DNA of 64,000 nucleotides from Hymenopus coronatus (GCA_030762935.1 CM060897.1:108404176-108468175); one strand, 5' to 3'. Positions 23,139 through 34,090 are shown, counted from the stretch's first letter. Program-made: numbers and translations. Notes: generated by a model not told the origin, from the letters alone.

Positions 23139-23643
23139 GTTATTATCCAATATACTACAGAAAAAAGAGTTTTCTTTTGTAGAGACTTTATAATTCACGA
23201 ATCTACATCTCTATGTCGTAGGACCTTTCGGGAACACATTGCTGTTAATGTTCCCCCTAACATAAGTACAGTTCATAGTCAAGAAATTTAAAAGTACGGT
23301 ATTAGTGTTAGACCGGTAAAAAACTGGAATCATCACGTCTTAAAAGAGGAAAATGTTAATCATATCGGTGCGCGGTTAGATGGTTCGTCAAGAAAGTCTC
23401 TCTCAAAGTTAACGCAGCAGGCAGGAGAGAGCTGAGTCAGCGCAAAGTGTATAAATTTAATCTCTGAACATGACAATTACAAAATAATATACCGGAACAA
23501 ATAACCAACATATCCCAAGAATAATTGCAACATGCTAATAATCTGTTAAGACTCGGCAATTCCTGTCTTCGAACACAGGCTAAAGGTTTCCGACATCATT
23601 TTTGAAAAGGTACGCAATGTAAGGGACATTCAGTGTTGCAATA
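23139..23643. other. Unassigned spacer
   Basis: No gene or clear repeat was found. Confidence 0.35.
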
Positions 23644-24390
23644 TCTATATATATAAATAAAAATGAATCGCTGAAATGTATGTACGCGTATCACTTCCGA
23701 ACGACTGCATTAAATTGAACAACTCTTGTTTCGTTGTGTTCGTTATTGTCACGACAAGGTTTGTGGAAAAGAAAATGTTTAAAAATAGTACGGGAAAGTA
23801 TTTAAAATCTCATAATATAAATAAAAACCGTGCCAAGCGATCGCATTTCGCTTAATATCCATCAGATGGCAGCGGCACCACGGTTAATTATTGCTATAGT
23901 TTCCCCTCTCCATTCAATGTTAAGGTAATGCACCTGTTTATCGACACAATGACGCAATGCAGTAGTGAAATTCAAATACATTTTTATATATTAACTGTCC
24001 AGTCTTTATTCCTATTGTTTAAAATAAAGCAGTAAAGAAGCTTTCCTGGCGACTAACAACTAGAGTAAGTACTTATTTATCTGCCGCTAGATAGCAATAG
24101 CAGTATTTTTCCTCCCCATCCAATGTTAAGGCAACGCAACAGTTTATCGAGATGACAGAACGCAGCAGTGAAATTCAAATACATTTTTATGTACTAACTG
24201 TCCTTTCCTTACTCCTATCGTTTAAAATAAAGAAGCTTTCCTGGCGATGAACAACTAAAATACTTATTATTTGCCACCAAATGGCCGTAGTACCCACTGC
24301 TCTGTTTTTCTTCCCCATTCGATACTAAGGAAATGCACCCGGTCATGGAGACAATGACGCAAGATAACTTTGCAAATCAAATATATTTGA
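23644..24390 (+). mobile_element. Helitron-like 5' end with tandem-repeat body
   Basis: TCTATATATATAAATAAAAA followed by TGAATCGCTGAAATGTATGT ACGCGTATCAC is the style of 5' terminus I associate with insect Helitrons. It begins TC after an A, as canonical Helitrons do. The body is made of ~200-bp tandem repeats. No CTRR end with a 3' hairpin was found before the mariner relic at ~24395, so the element is probably truncated there. Confidence 0.5.
23860..24385. repeat. Tandem array, ~200-bp unit, about 2.6 copies
   Basis: CATTCAATGTTAAGG (23911), CATCCAATGTTAAGG (24117) and CATTCGATACTAAGG (24316) mark three units with spacings of about 206 and 199 bp. Units share TGAAATTCAAATACATTTTT, AAAATAAAG...AAGAAGC and TTTCCTGGCGA. 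Confidence 0.85.
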
Positions 24391-24394
24391 AATG

Positions 24395-25010
24395 GTGACA
24401 CCAAGACATTTGTTTCCAAAGTTTTCCAGTGGTAGTAATGATGGAAATATCGAGAAGTATGACTAGATGTTTTATACATATGGATTCATACACTTGGGGC
24501 ATCCTCACCATACATCCGGGGAACCTCTTCATGAAAAATTGAGTCCATAACATTCCTTTGATAGTAGGCTGCATTGATTTTTACATTGTTGGAAACGCTG
24601 GGAGTGCCAAGTTTCACCAAGGAGGAGTAACCTGCAACTACCATGATCCATTGGAAACTTTTCCTTGTTCTCTCGAATGAAGTTGAGGCGCCCTTTTTGG
24701 CCCACTTGAGGGTTTCTTTGTGCCATCTAGATAAACCTATACTTCATTTAAAGAAACCACCCATTGCCACTTTAAGCCTGACAGGAGGTGTTCGTAGAGT
24801 TTTATTGCGTTGGTGAAACGTTCTCTGATATATCGTTCTTTTAAAGAATGTCCATGTACTTTATGGCGCCGTTCTAGAGCCAAATTATTGTGTATTATTT
24901 GTCAAACGGTCCATTTAGATGTCCCAATACTGCCTTGTCTTGGTGGGTCTTCTTGAGTTACTGCTGCCTTCACCTTTAGGTCTTGCTGGTTGTGCCCATT
25001 TTCTTGCTAG
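24395..25010 (-). pseudogene. Tc1/mariner-superfamily transposase relic 2
   Basis: The leftward reading alternates between frames: IIHNNLALERRHKVHGH, ERFTNAIKLYEHLLSG, LKWQWVVSLNEV, KWAKKGASTSFERTRKSFQW, MVVAGYSSLVKLGTPSVSNN, KINAAYYQRNVMDSIFHEEV, then HMYKTSSHTSRYFHHY. The order matches a DDE transposase I know from insects. There the last motif is usually HMDKASSHTS, so the second catalytic Asp is now Tyr. The C-terminus is missing beyond ~24395, where the tandem-repeat region begins. A C-run at 25013-25026 marks the other side. Confidence 0.7.
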
Positions 25011-25330
25011 TCCACCCCCCCCCCCCATTTATCCTCAAATGGGAATTCATTTTTGTGTAGTTGCGTTATACGTCCTATATGCATATTATTTATGGGAAAA
25101 CTTTTTGTTTGCACTTTTCAACTATTATTGAAAGTCTGTAACCAGCACCTGAAAACCTAAAAGTACCACAAATAGTGACTTTTAAAGCCAAACTGGCCCA
25201 GCAGACTGCAGGCACGCGTATTGAGCTGTAGCTTCAACAAACATAAGCGTTTTGACCAATGACGTGAGTGGAAGGGCGATCCAAAGTCGTCCGAACTAAG
25301 GACAGGCAACACTCCATAGTAGCTTGGCCA
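25011..25330. other. Spacer and possible LINE 5' region
   Basis: No gene was found. The GC rises after ~25250, and CAATGACGTGAGTGGAAGGG ... GGTCGTGTTTTGTGTC may be the 5' untranslated region of the LINE that follows. Confidence 0.35.
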
Positions 25331-25450
25331 CTGTTTAAGTTTCTTGATTTGGGTTAGGCATTCCCACCATAAATTTACTGAAATTATCGGGTTGCAGTCC
25401 GAGTGTAAAAGAGGACGGTCGTGTTTTGTGTCTTGCTCGTAGCTACCTGG

Positions 25451-26400
25451 ATGAAGTTCGACAATGGAGATGTGCGGGAACTCATTGAACAGTTGCGGGA
25501 TGAAATTCGTTTAGGATTTGAAAAGTGCAACCTAAAATCGCTGGAAAGTGCCGTGGAGAATGTATCAATTCGAATGCGTGCTCTTGAAGAGAAAGTGGAC
25601 TATCTAGAGAACCAATCTCTTTTTTTTTTTGGTAGTGTTTAACGCCCGCTTTAACTACTTATGTCACCGCCTCGGTGACACTGGTGATACATGAATGACG
25701 ATGGAGCACCGGTGGAATGCGATGGCGGAGGAAACCGGGGTACCCGGAGAAAACCCGCCCCAACGCCGCATTGTCCACCACAAATTTCACATGCGGTCGC
25801 TTGGGATCGAACCCCGGCCGTCTAGGTGAGAGGCAAGTGGTCTAACCACTCGGCCACGGCTCGGCCCGAACCAATCTCGTAGAAATAATATTGTGCTATA
25901 TGGAGTGACAGAAGAAGCGGGAGAGAGTTGGGAGATGATGGAAGAAGTAGTGAAAACTGTCATCTCACAAATAAGATTCGAACTCCGCGAGTTTGATGTG
26001 GAGAGAGCCGTCGTGTAGGTCGACATGGCAATTTAAGGTGACATATTGTCTGTAAACTGGCCCATTATAAACTGAAGGTGACCATCCTTCGAGATGCTCT
26101 TTATTTACGGGGAACAGGATAAGTATTAACGAGGATTTTAGCCAGTGTATAAGAGATGAAAGAGAGTTCTTAAAGCGACACATATTTGAGGCCAGGAAGC
26201 ATGGCTGTCACGCGATACGACAGGCTCATCATTAACGGTGTGAGTCTGGAGCCAACAGGAGTTGGAGCATAGAACAGCCTAGAATTAGTGCGGAAACCGA
26301 ACCCAGGACAGGGCAGCAGGAGCAGGTAGCCAGTCCATCATCCATCATCCAGCAGGCAGCAGAGCCCTCAGCAGAGGAACAAAAGGTGCATCAAGTTATG
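25451..26400 (+). pseudogene. LINE ORF1-like protein, split by a SINE
   Basis: Frame from MKFDNGDVRELIEQLRDEIR shows a heptad-rich coiled coil (LKSLESAVENVSIRMRALEE) up to DYLENQS at 25618. After the SINE the same protein resumes with RRNNIVLYGVTEEAGESWEM and DVERA. That is the style of RNA-binding domain following the coiled coil in L1-like ORF1 proteins. Later codons (26200-26400) become unreadable after frame changes. By family, ORF1 binds LINE RNA and helps form the ribonucleoprotein. Confidence 0.72.
25609..25878 (-). mobile_element. tRNA-derived SINE (family S2) in LINE ORF1, with 11-bp target duplication
   Basis: GAACCAATCTC occurs at 25609-25619 and 25868-25878, bounding an insert at 25620-25867. 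The insert starts with a T-run (poly(A) tail on the other strand) and TGGTAGTGTTTAACGCCCGC. Read on the minus strand, its tRNA-like head is GAGCCGTGGCCGAGTGGTTA, with box B CGGGGTTCGATCCC. This is the most complete S2 copy here. Confidence 0.92.
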
Positions 26401-26559
26401 TCGACAAGGAGGGGCAAAGAGGAGAGGAGGGTGAGACAGCCTTCGCCGGAGAAGCCAGCAGCATGCCCCCTCCCTGCCCTTAGGTTGACAACAGCTCGAC
26501 AAAGGTTCAGCCAAGTCGTAGGAAGAACAGCAAGGAAATAATAGGACCCAACTGGATTA

Positions 26560-27330
26560 TCACATGGATCACCGAAGGTTTCAAAAAAAGGTTGGGTAGC
26601 GAGAATTTCTTGTATTTCCTTAATGATTTTGACATTGTATGTTTTACAGAAACTTGGTTGAAAATGGGGAAAATGTAACACTTGCTATCTTCCATAGGTT
26701 TAGTAGGGGAAGAGAGACACGGGGAAGGAGGGGAAGGTGGCCAGGGGGTATCAGTTTCATTCAGGTCTGCGCTGGAGGCCGAGATAATTAAATTAGAACT
26801 CAGTGTAGAAGGGGTAATTGGTGTATCTTTGCACAGTGGGGAGTACATAGAATTATACAACCAGCCAGCAAAGTCCAAATATGCAAGCAGGCATTTTTTC
26901 AGTGACTTAACCGAAACGTTAGTGCAGTTACAGAAAAATTTTCCAGGCACTGAATTAATTCTCTTAGAAGATTTTAATGCGAAGTTAGGAGGGGAGAATA
27001 TTTCTCTAACAGGGGGTCATGAATGGGAGGGGGAGGAATTCCGCGGAGGTCAACGAAAGAGTAAGGATAGCTTTATTAATGGGGAGGGAAGACAATTACT
27101 TGCTTTCTGTGATGCCTTCTCTTTAAAAATAAAGAATTGGCAAGTACGGCGAGGATCAAAAGGGGGAACTCACTTTCATAAATGAAAATGGTGGTAGTGT
27201 AATAGATTTTATTTTAATAAGTCAGAGTTTAATTGGCAGAATTAGACATTTTTGGGTGGGGGCTCGTATCGAGTCGCATCACTGTCCGGTTGCCCTGGAA
27301 CTGAATATAGAGACGGCCCTGGAGGCGCAT
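26560..27330 (+). pseudogene. LINE apurinic-type endonuclease domain, decayed
   Basis: GSENFLYFLNDFDIVCFTETWL (26600-26665) holds the catalytic Glu of the endonuclease/exonuclease/phosphatase fold. A frame change follows. In the frame 26682-27185, GVSVSFRSALEAEII and ELILLEDFNAKLGGEN are seen, where the family usually has GDFN. After another shift come VIDFILISQSLIGRIRHFWV and ESHHCPVALEL, corresponding to the SDH motif; the His is kept and the preceding Asp is His. By family it nicks target DNA to prime reverse transcription. Confidence 0.8.
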
Positions 27331-27349
27331 GCACCTGAAGAGGGGCAGG

Positions 27350-28915
27350 GGGGCGAAGGGAGAGTAATTAGTAAATTTATATGGAAACCGGTAGAAACAG
27401 AAGTATTTGTTGATAAATTGGAAAGAAGCTTATCAGGCTTGAGGTTCTTTTACGTGCCGTAAATCTACGACCCACAGCTTTACTTCCCTTCCATGCTAAG
27501 GATTCTTACGCCCGAAAAAAATCCATCGTCCTCCGCCGGGTTTGAACCCGCGACCTTGGGTATATGAAGTTAGCATGGTAACCATTACACCACGGAGGGC
27601 GACTGAGGAACTAACAGATATAATAGTAACGGCGGCGAGGACAATGAATTTCCGAATACATGATAAGATAAAATGATTCAGTGGTTGGTATGACCAGCAA
27701 TGCAAAGCCGTAAAGAAACAAGCAGAGGAGGCTCTGTCAAAATTCAGAAGGTAGGGGGAGATGATATTAGGAGAATTTTTATAAAAAAGCGAGCGGAGTA
27801 TAAACAACTCATGCAGGAAAAGAGATCGTGGTAAAACAAAATGACTCAAAAACTATTAATATTTTAACATGGGGGGGGGGGATAACGCTGAGATATGGCA
27901 AGTTGTAAAGCATTTAAGAGGAGGTAGCCGTCAGGCACCCAACGAAATTTCTCCCAGAAAATGGGCAATGCATTTTATGGGAATATTTGTGGAAAGTGAA
28001 GGGGAAGGAATTTTTATAATAAGAGAGTGCAAATTTTGGGAAATCTTGAAATTCCAGTACTGGACGCGGACATATCAGCACGAGAAATAGCACAGGCGCT
28101 GAAGAGCCTGAAGGGAGGTAAAGCTCCAGGGTTGGGCGGGTAGCCGCCAGAAGTTTTTAAAGCCGCAGCCAATGTTAATGGGTTTGGTAGGAGTATGATC
28201 CAGATATGTAACAGATTGTTTATTGAGGGAAATTGCCATACTTGTTGAGGAAAGGGCAATATTCAGCCTATTTATAAAGAGAAGGGAGCTATTTGGGAAT
28301 CCGGATAAGTATAGGGGGGTTACTCTGTTGCAATTATGGAGAAAATGTATTGCAGAGTGTTACATAAACGGTTAAAGGACTGGTAATCCAAATTTGCAAT
28401 CTAAATTTCAAATTTTCGAATGGGTTTCAGAGAAGGACACAGTTCCTTAGACGCCGCGTTTATATTAGACACTTTAAGGATGAAACAATTTAAATTAAGC
28501 GGGGAAAGCTTCATTGTGCATTTGTATACTTTAAGAAAGTATCAATTGAAATGCATTATGGCATAAACTAAGCAGAAAAGGATATCAAGTAAAATGATTA
28601 GAGCATAGGCAATCTATCAAAATGTCGAATTCTGTGTAAAGTACGACAGAAACAGAGTGTCAGAGAGTTACCTAAGGTATAGGGGAGTGAGGCAGGCTTG
28701 TATTTTATCTCCCCTGCTATTTAATCCCTTTGTTGATGATATTACTGATGCAGAGAATATCGAAGCATCAGTAGTAGCGGATTTACAGCACCTTTAATCG
28801 CGGACGATTTAGTATTATACTCTACGACAGTTAACGGATTGCAACGAGGACTGGACAAACTTAAGTATCATTGCGATGAATGGCTACTTACAGTTAATAT
28901 GAATAAGACTAAGCA
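27350..28915 (+). pseudogene. LINE reverse transcriptase, heavily mutated
   Basis: Linker KFIWKPVETEVFVDKLERSL runs to a SINE, then ELTDIIVTAARTMNF. RT begins near 28095 with IAQALKSLKGGKAPGLGG (the KAPG motif), then IQPIYKEKGAIW, MEKMYCRVLHKRLKDW, NGFQ/REGHSSLDAAFILDTL and ESYLRYRGVRQACILSPLLF. IADDLVLYSTTVNGLQRGLD (about 28795) corresponds to the FADD catalytic motif. At least six stops or shifts occur. A C-run at 27870-27880 and AT-rich patches add breaks. Confidence 0.8.
27433..27602 (-). mobile_element. tRNA-derived SINE (family S1), shortened copy in LINE
   Basis: On the minus strand it reads GCCCTCCGTGGTGTAATGGT, box B GGTCGCGGGTTCAAACCC, and on to the AAGAACCTCAAGCCTGAT stretch. It matches the first ~180 nt of the copy at 5699. 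The homology ends inside the body. No clean duplication flanks it. Confidence 0.82.
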
Positions 28916-28999
28916 ATGATACCGCCTGCGGTGCCATAAGTAGTTAAAGCGGGCGTTAAACACTACCAAAAAAAAAAAAAAAAAAAGACTAAGCAATGA
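28907..28999 (+). mobile_element. 5'-truncated SINE (family S2) with 13-bp target duplication
   Basis: GACTAAGCAATGA occurs at 28907-28919 and 28987-28999. Between them is only the SINE 3' tail (28920-28986), GGTGCCATAAGTAGTTAAAG CGGGCGTTAAACACTACC, with an A-run of about 18. The perfect duplication points to a fairly recent insertion into the LINE. Confidence 0.93.
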
Positions 29000-29279
29000 C
29001 TGTCAAAAATGGAACTGTTTATAGCAGGGATATGCAGTACAGATGCTGGACAATGTTAAATCTTTTGTGTATTAAGGCTCACATTTACAATGAACGGAAA
29101 ATGGACAAAACACAAGGCAAGGGTGAAAGCTGCGTAAGCTCTCCGGATACGCTGCACAATTCCGAATATATCCATAACCTCAATGGAAACTGTATACGGA
29201 GCGACAGTTAGATCCACGATGACATGGAGGAGAAATATGGGGGTGTGAAAAAACAGGGAATCTGGACTAAGTGAGGACC

Positions 29280-30003
29280 CAATTTTTAAAGGAATTCTGG
29301 GTGTAGGGCGGGGTACGGCAAATTGCGGAATAATGAGGGAATTCGGGGCGCATAGTGAAACGATAGAGTGCAAACTCACAGCAGTTAAATATTGGATGAG
29401 AATCGTTCACGGAAACCAATCTCTAATTAACGCAGTCTGCTACTGTGAACATTTGCGAATGGAACCTAATTTGACGTGGGCATCAAAATTAAAGAAAGGA
29501 TTGGAAACCATTGGGATGGGATACATTTGGATGTCGGGGCAGGCAAACAGGCGGAGTATTTGGAGAAACACTAAGAACAGCCTCCATGATATTGACAAAC
29601 AGCAAATAATTGCGCAATGCAGGGAGAAGGTTTAATTAGAAGTACAGACTGAACTAAAATCAGACTGGTGCCAAATTCATTAGAGATGGCTCGCGTGGAT
29701 TAGACTAGGAGCATTGAGGAACACAAAAATTGCTGACGAGAATGGTACGAGAATCTGTCCCATTTGCGAGGAGGAAGAGTCGTGGACCCACATCTTGGCA
29801 AGATGAAGGGGTACAGAGGAATGGCGGGGAAAATATTTACTGCGATTCTTTACCACCGCGAATGTAGAGCTAGAAGCTTGTTGGACGCTACTAGCAGGCA
29901 CGGAAGATGTGGACGGACTAGGTAAATGTATACTTAAGGCAAGGCAGCTGAGTTCTGAGAAGGCTGCCAATAGAGAAGAGGGGGGGAGGGATAAGAACAA
30001 CTA
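29280..30003 (+). pseudogene. LINE C-terminal domain with zinc-finger tail
   Basis: The frame 29333-29635 reads REFGAHSETIECKLTAVKYWM and continues through TWASKLKKGLETIGMGYIWM. After a shift, RLGALRNTKIADENGTRICP ICEEEESWTHILARC supplies C-x2-C ... H-x4-C, as in the C-terminal finger of many LINE polyproteins. An in-frame TGA follows just after ARC. KCILKARQLSSEKAANREEG closes the protein before the 3' untranslated part. Confidence 0.75.
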
Positions 30004-30120
30004 AACTAAAGTGACTACATTGTTTTACATACATATAATTTATGTCATACTTATGTCATTGTTGTGTTATGGTTTTATATATTGTGTATTGCGGTGTTAA
30101 GACCGCGGTGACGTTGGGTG

Positions 30121-30439
30121 CTATATACAGTGTTATCTTTTGCACCACATTTGAGACGCCTTATGCGGTGAGCGCAGATTGAAGGCGTAGGCAAGACTCA
30201 CTCCACTACTTATGAGTAGACCCACTTATCCTGGTAAGGTGAATCTACTACCATTGAATTTGCCTCGGTGTTGCTCAGCCTGCACGATTATTGACTCACT
30301 CGGGGTGGTGCAGCTAATGGGGGTAGTTCAGGGAGTGGTCTTATAATGATTAAAACGTATATACTTTCCTGGAGTTTACTCCTTACTAGGAGAAGCGAGA
30401 TAAGCACATTTGCCTTACAATAATGCTAACTTATACACC
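30121..30439. other. Unassigned, perhaps LINE 3' untranslated region
   Basis: No frames or known repeats. CTCACTCCACTACTTATGAG and GGTAAGGTGAATCTACTACC show no copy elsewhere in the window. Confidence 0.35.
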
Positions 30440-30867
30440 TGTTAGGAATTATAACACTTGACTGATCACACGTAATTACAGTCCCTTCTTCTTCCTTAAT
30501 TCTGTGTTATACTATATATATATATATTAGTACGCGTCACCGACTTCAAATTCATTACACGTTACAGTGTCTAACTTTGTGTGAAGAAGTTAAGTTCAGA
30601 CCGACGACCGACAGCATAACAGCGATAGATAGATCAGCTAGTAACAGACAGCTCGCAACGGACAGGTGATTTTCACGGACAGATCGTAACACGGACAGAT
30701 CACTTTCACGGAGAGATCACGATGTGCCTTCTTGGGCTCTTTATATACAAAAAAATGCCGTCATGGCGGCCTCTTTCTGATTGGACAGAAAGGCCGCGCG
30801 ATTGCCGTAAATATTTCCCAAGAGTCAATTTCCTTATTCCAGGGTGCACTGCAAACCTAACGTGACA
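30440..30867 (-). repeat. Candidate 3' LTR of the gypsy-like element
   Basis: On the minus strand the segment begins TGTCACGTTAGG and ends CCTAACA, giving TG...CA ends. It carries a TATATAAAGAGCC promoter-like box near 30740 followed by repeated GATCTGTCCGTG-type words. It lies where the 3' LTR of the minus-strand gypsy element should be. Without a second copy this is a positional guess. Confidence 0.4.
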
Positions 30868-31109
30868 TATATTGTACAATGAAGAATTACCGTCTTCCGA
30901 ATCTTACGGTTCACCCCCGTTGTAACTCGATGGTACGTGACTGGACAAAAGAGACCTTTCTAACAAAAGCGCTTCTCATCCCCTTTGACTCTCTTGGCGT
31001 CAGCTTTCTTCTCCAGTTAAATACATACATTTATACTCTTTTAGCTTTACATTGATAAATAATTAATAACTAATAATAATTTTGATAGGGAAGCTAATTA
31101 ACGGTCTCA

Positions 31110-31110
<1 letters not shown>

Positions 31111-31142
<32 letters not shown>
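31111..31142. repeat. (TA)n microsatellite
   Basis: About 16 TA units, at the point where integrase homology ends. Confidence 0.95.
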
Positions 31143-31143
<1 letters not shown>

Positions 31144-32894
31144 TCAAATTATCCTTAAAGGTTGAAGTATACTTATTTCTATTCTCAGGTTCTGTAAGGG
31201 ACCTGCTATGTTTACTGCAATTTGTTCAAATACTGCTTTAGCAGTAGTAGTTACTAGCATTGGAGTTTCTTCATTGGTTTTCACGCCTTATTTTTTGGCA
31301 CTCCAGACTCGCTTTATACACTTCTCAATATCTCGCCTCATTTTGGGCCAGTAATGCGTCTGCTTTATTGTCGAACAGGTACTATTCATTCTCCGGTGCC
31401 CTACCAGTGTAGAATTGTGACATTCATACAAGACCGTCTTTCGGCCGTCCTCATCCTATATGTTGCCTATTTTCACTATTAGATTTATCATTCTCATCAT
31501 TTCGCATCGTACCTCCTCATCGTGAGCTAAACATTTATTCTACTCAAATCGTCTGCATTGGTGCCCAGTGCCCACCTTTTATATTCAAGTTTGAAGTCGT
31601 ACTAATTAACCTCGCTTGGGGTCCTTCACATTCATGATCCAGGTTAAAGGTTTGTGATCAGTGACCACAGTAAAATTTCGTTCATACAGATATGGTCTAA
31701 AGTACTTAATTCTCCAAACTATCGCCAGTAATTCTTTTTTTTTTTTTTTTTTGTACTTCTATAACTGTTTTTAGCGGAATTAAACTCCGATTTGCGAAAA
31801 TTACAACTTAGTCCTTGCCTATTTTCCCTTCCGACAAAACACTCCCAAATCTGTGTTACTATCATCTGTCACTAGTATGAGCTTTTCTTCAAAACCAGGT
31901 TACTTTATCTGCTTTAACACTGCAAAAGTATGTTCCTGTGCATCTATCCATTTAAATTCTCGCCCCTTTTGTAGTAAGGAGCGATTCTACTGAAGTTAGG
32001 CATGGATCTCCTGTAGTAACTAGCAATTCCCACTAAACTTTTTATTCCCTTAACATCTTTAGGCGCTTTAAGTTTTTGAATTGCCTTTGCCTTTTGCGGA
32101 TCTAGACATATCCCATTTTCTGAAATTTATGACCTAAATAATTCAGCTCTTTCCTTAAGAATTCACACATGTCGGGTTGCATTTTCAGACGATATTGTCT
32201 AAATTTCTGAAATATGTCTCTTAACTTATGGGCATTCTTTTCTAGTGATCTAGCATGAATTAATACATCATCTGAAACACAAAACGACTGCCGTCAGCTC
32301 ACTTAAAACAGTGTTCATCAGTCTTTGAAAAGTAGCAGGTGCATCTTTAATCCAAATGGCTTCCGCTTATAGACCCAGTAGCTCTCTTTCGCGCTTAAAG
32401 CTGTTTATCCTTATCACCAGCTTTAATTACTATCTGATGATATCCTTGCATAATATCGATACATGAAAAATATTTCGACTGCTCCGACTGATCGAAAATC
32501 TCATTAATATTCGGCAAAGGATAGTCATCTCCTACCGTCATATGGTTTAACTTTCTGAAAGTTTTAACCACAAGACCCCGTTTTCTTTCACCTTTGACAT
32601 CTAATTTCTTAGCAACAAGAACAGGACTATTCCAAGGATATTTGCTTTACTCTATGATATCTGCCACCAGTAACTTTTTAATTTACCTATCAATCCCCTG
32701 TTTCTGTGTCTCTGGCAACCTACATGGTATTGCATTAATCGGCTGTAAATCGAGTTCTTCTCTTTGCTCTCTCAATGGAATCTTCAACCCTAACATTTTC
32801 TATCAGGGCTATTCTCACTCTATCTATTGGGTTTAACTCTAGTTCTTCTATATCTGGTACTGGAACTTTAAAACTCTCAGAAGTATTTAGAACT
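31143..32894 (-). pseudogene. Ty3/gypsy pol: reverse transcriptase, RNase H, integrase
   Basis: Read leftwards. RT: SDDVLIHARSLEKNAHKLRD (32270-32210; the DD belongs to the catalytic motif), then ELNYLGHKF. The connection/RNase H region has SYYRRSMPNFS, EFKWIDAQEHTFAVLKQI, KLILVTDDSNTDLG and [39 protein letters not shown] (31735-31620). The integrase zinc-binding segment has CHNSTLVGHRRM and THYWPKMRRDIEKCIK (31430-31310), ending in VFEQIAVNIAGPLQNL. Frames shift several times and a T-run sits at 31737-31753. The integrase catalytic core and envelope, if any, are missing. Confidence 0.88.
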
Positions 32895-33092
32895 TTTTTG
32901 GTAGTGTTTAACGCCCACTTTTACTACTTGTGGTACCGCAGGCGGTGCCACTGGTGATACATGGAATGCGATGGCGGGAGAACCGGAGAACCGGGAGGAA
33001 ACCCGCCCCTGCGCCGCTTTGTCCACCATAAATCTCGCATGTGGTTGCTTCGGATCGAACCCGGGCCGGGCGAGTGGCCCTATTTTAGAACT
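32883..33092 (-). mobile_element. 5'-truncated SINE (family S2) in gypsy pol, with target duplication
   Basis: TATTTAGAACT (32884-32894) and TATTTTAGAACT (33081-33092) bracket an insert at 32895-33080. The insert starts TTTTTGGTAGTGTTTAACGC and includes the box B-like TCGGATCGAACCCGG, but it lacks box A. The minus-strand tail is CACTACCAAAAA. Confidence 0.87.
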
Positions 33093-33551
33093 GTTGCCAC
33101 CATGGTGTGCTCTTGGACTCGAACCAGTGCACCTACCACATAAATTTCTTTTTGCATCATTTCTACTTCTTTCCGGAAGTCGCACTGTACTGGAAGTCGA
33201 ACAACAGCTTTTGTCCGACCTTTCACTTTCATTACTCGTACCTCGCCGCTACCGACTAATTTTAATTTGGGCACAAGTAACCTTATCCTCAAAAATTCTT
33301 GTCTCTATCATATGCAATAAATTTCTTCCCAGAATCCTATCATAAGGAAAATCAAATTTCTTTCTATTAACTAATTGCAGTTCTACTGTCACATTAATGT
33401 TATACACAGAAATGCACGCAATCTCAATACCCATAGTATTCACCACTGTACCCTCAAATGCCTTAATTCTAACATCGTATGGTGCGCCAATAGCTATAGC
33501 TGCATTCTTTATTACGCTTATGTCTGTTCTTGTGCTAGCTAAATATTTCAT
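33093..33551 (-). pseudogene. Gypsy-type aspartic protease region
   Basis: The frame from 33551, MKYLASTRTDISVIKNAA, aligns with a retroviral-type protease start. The DTG/DTGAD active-site motif has become STRTD, so the catalytic Asp is lost. ACISVYNINVTVELQLV and PYDRILGRNLLHMI (the flap-to-GRNLL region) follow, then KISR and a linker to RT. It lies between the zinc knuckles and RT, as expected for Gag-Pol. Confidence 0.75.
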
Positions 33552-33564
33552 TTTGCCCTTATGT

Positions 33565-34090
33565 CTATCTAAATTTACTAAAAACTATATACTCATCACG
33601 TTGACTACCGATGCATCCTACTCTGTGTTCTGAAGAATCTGACTCTTTACTGCTGACTACTGTTTGCCTTATTTTCCTTATTTTATGAAAACTATTCTTT
33701 GACCTGTTACATTCTCTAGCCATATGCCCCTTTTCCCCGCAACTATAACATATTACTTCTTTTCTGAAGTTCACCTTACTTTCAGAGGAAAACTGGTTAA
33801 CCTTAAAATCTCTTTTAAATTCCGTTTGCTTTAAATAACACTTGTTTACCGTGTGCCTTAATTTTCCACAATTAGAACGCTTTAACATGTTATTACTCCT
33901 ATTCCCCTGATTCACCGACTGATTTCATAGCTACCTCCTCCTCTAGTGCCGCTTCGGTTGCTTTATCAAAGTGCTTGAGTTCGATCCTACTTCGAACCAC
34001 TGTTTGGATTCTATGGCCTTCTAAGAAACTATTAGTTAGCCTATGACAAAAATACAAAGCACCTCACCTGTCTCTCTCACTATAGCCAAT
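33565..34090 (-). pseudogene. Gypsy Gag C-terminal region with zinc knuckle
   Basis: GHRIQTVVRSRIELKHFDKA TEAALEEEVAMK (about 34000-33925) is a Gag segment. A frameshift follows, then SVNQGNRSNNM and two CCHC units. The first has lost its leading Cys (RSNCGKLRHTVNKC). The second is intact (CYSCGEKGHMAREC). Zinc knuckles bind retroelement RNA for packaging. Confidence 0.85.

Larger units (their letters stand above)
25331..30120 (+). mobile_element. Near full-length LINE (non-LTR retrotransposon), interrupted by three SINEs
   Basis: Recognisable parts lie in canonical order: a coiled-coil ORF1-like protein (25451-26400), endonuclease (26560-27330), reverse transcriptase (27350-28915) and a C-terminal zinc-finger tail (29280-30000). 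SINEs sit at 25620-25867 (minus), 27433-27602 (minus) and 28920-28986 (plus). Stops and frameshifts are common in RT and rarer in the endonuclease and tail. I cannot name the clade; the endonuclease, RT and C-x2-C-H-C tail fit Jockey/I/R1-like groups. Confidence 0.85.

Noticed and set aside
23860..24385. CRISPR-like array
   Set aside because: Units are ~200 bp and diverged throughout, without the short conserved repeats and unique spacers. The sequence is eukaryotic.
26507..26950. 147-codon minus-strand frame
   Set aside because: Antisense to the LINE endonuclease, which explains the sequence better.
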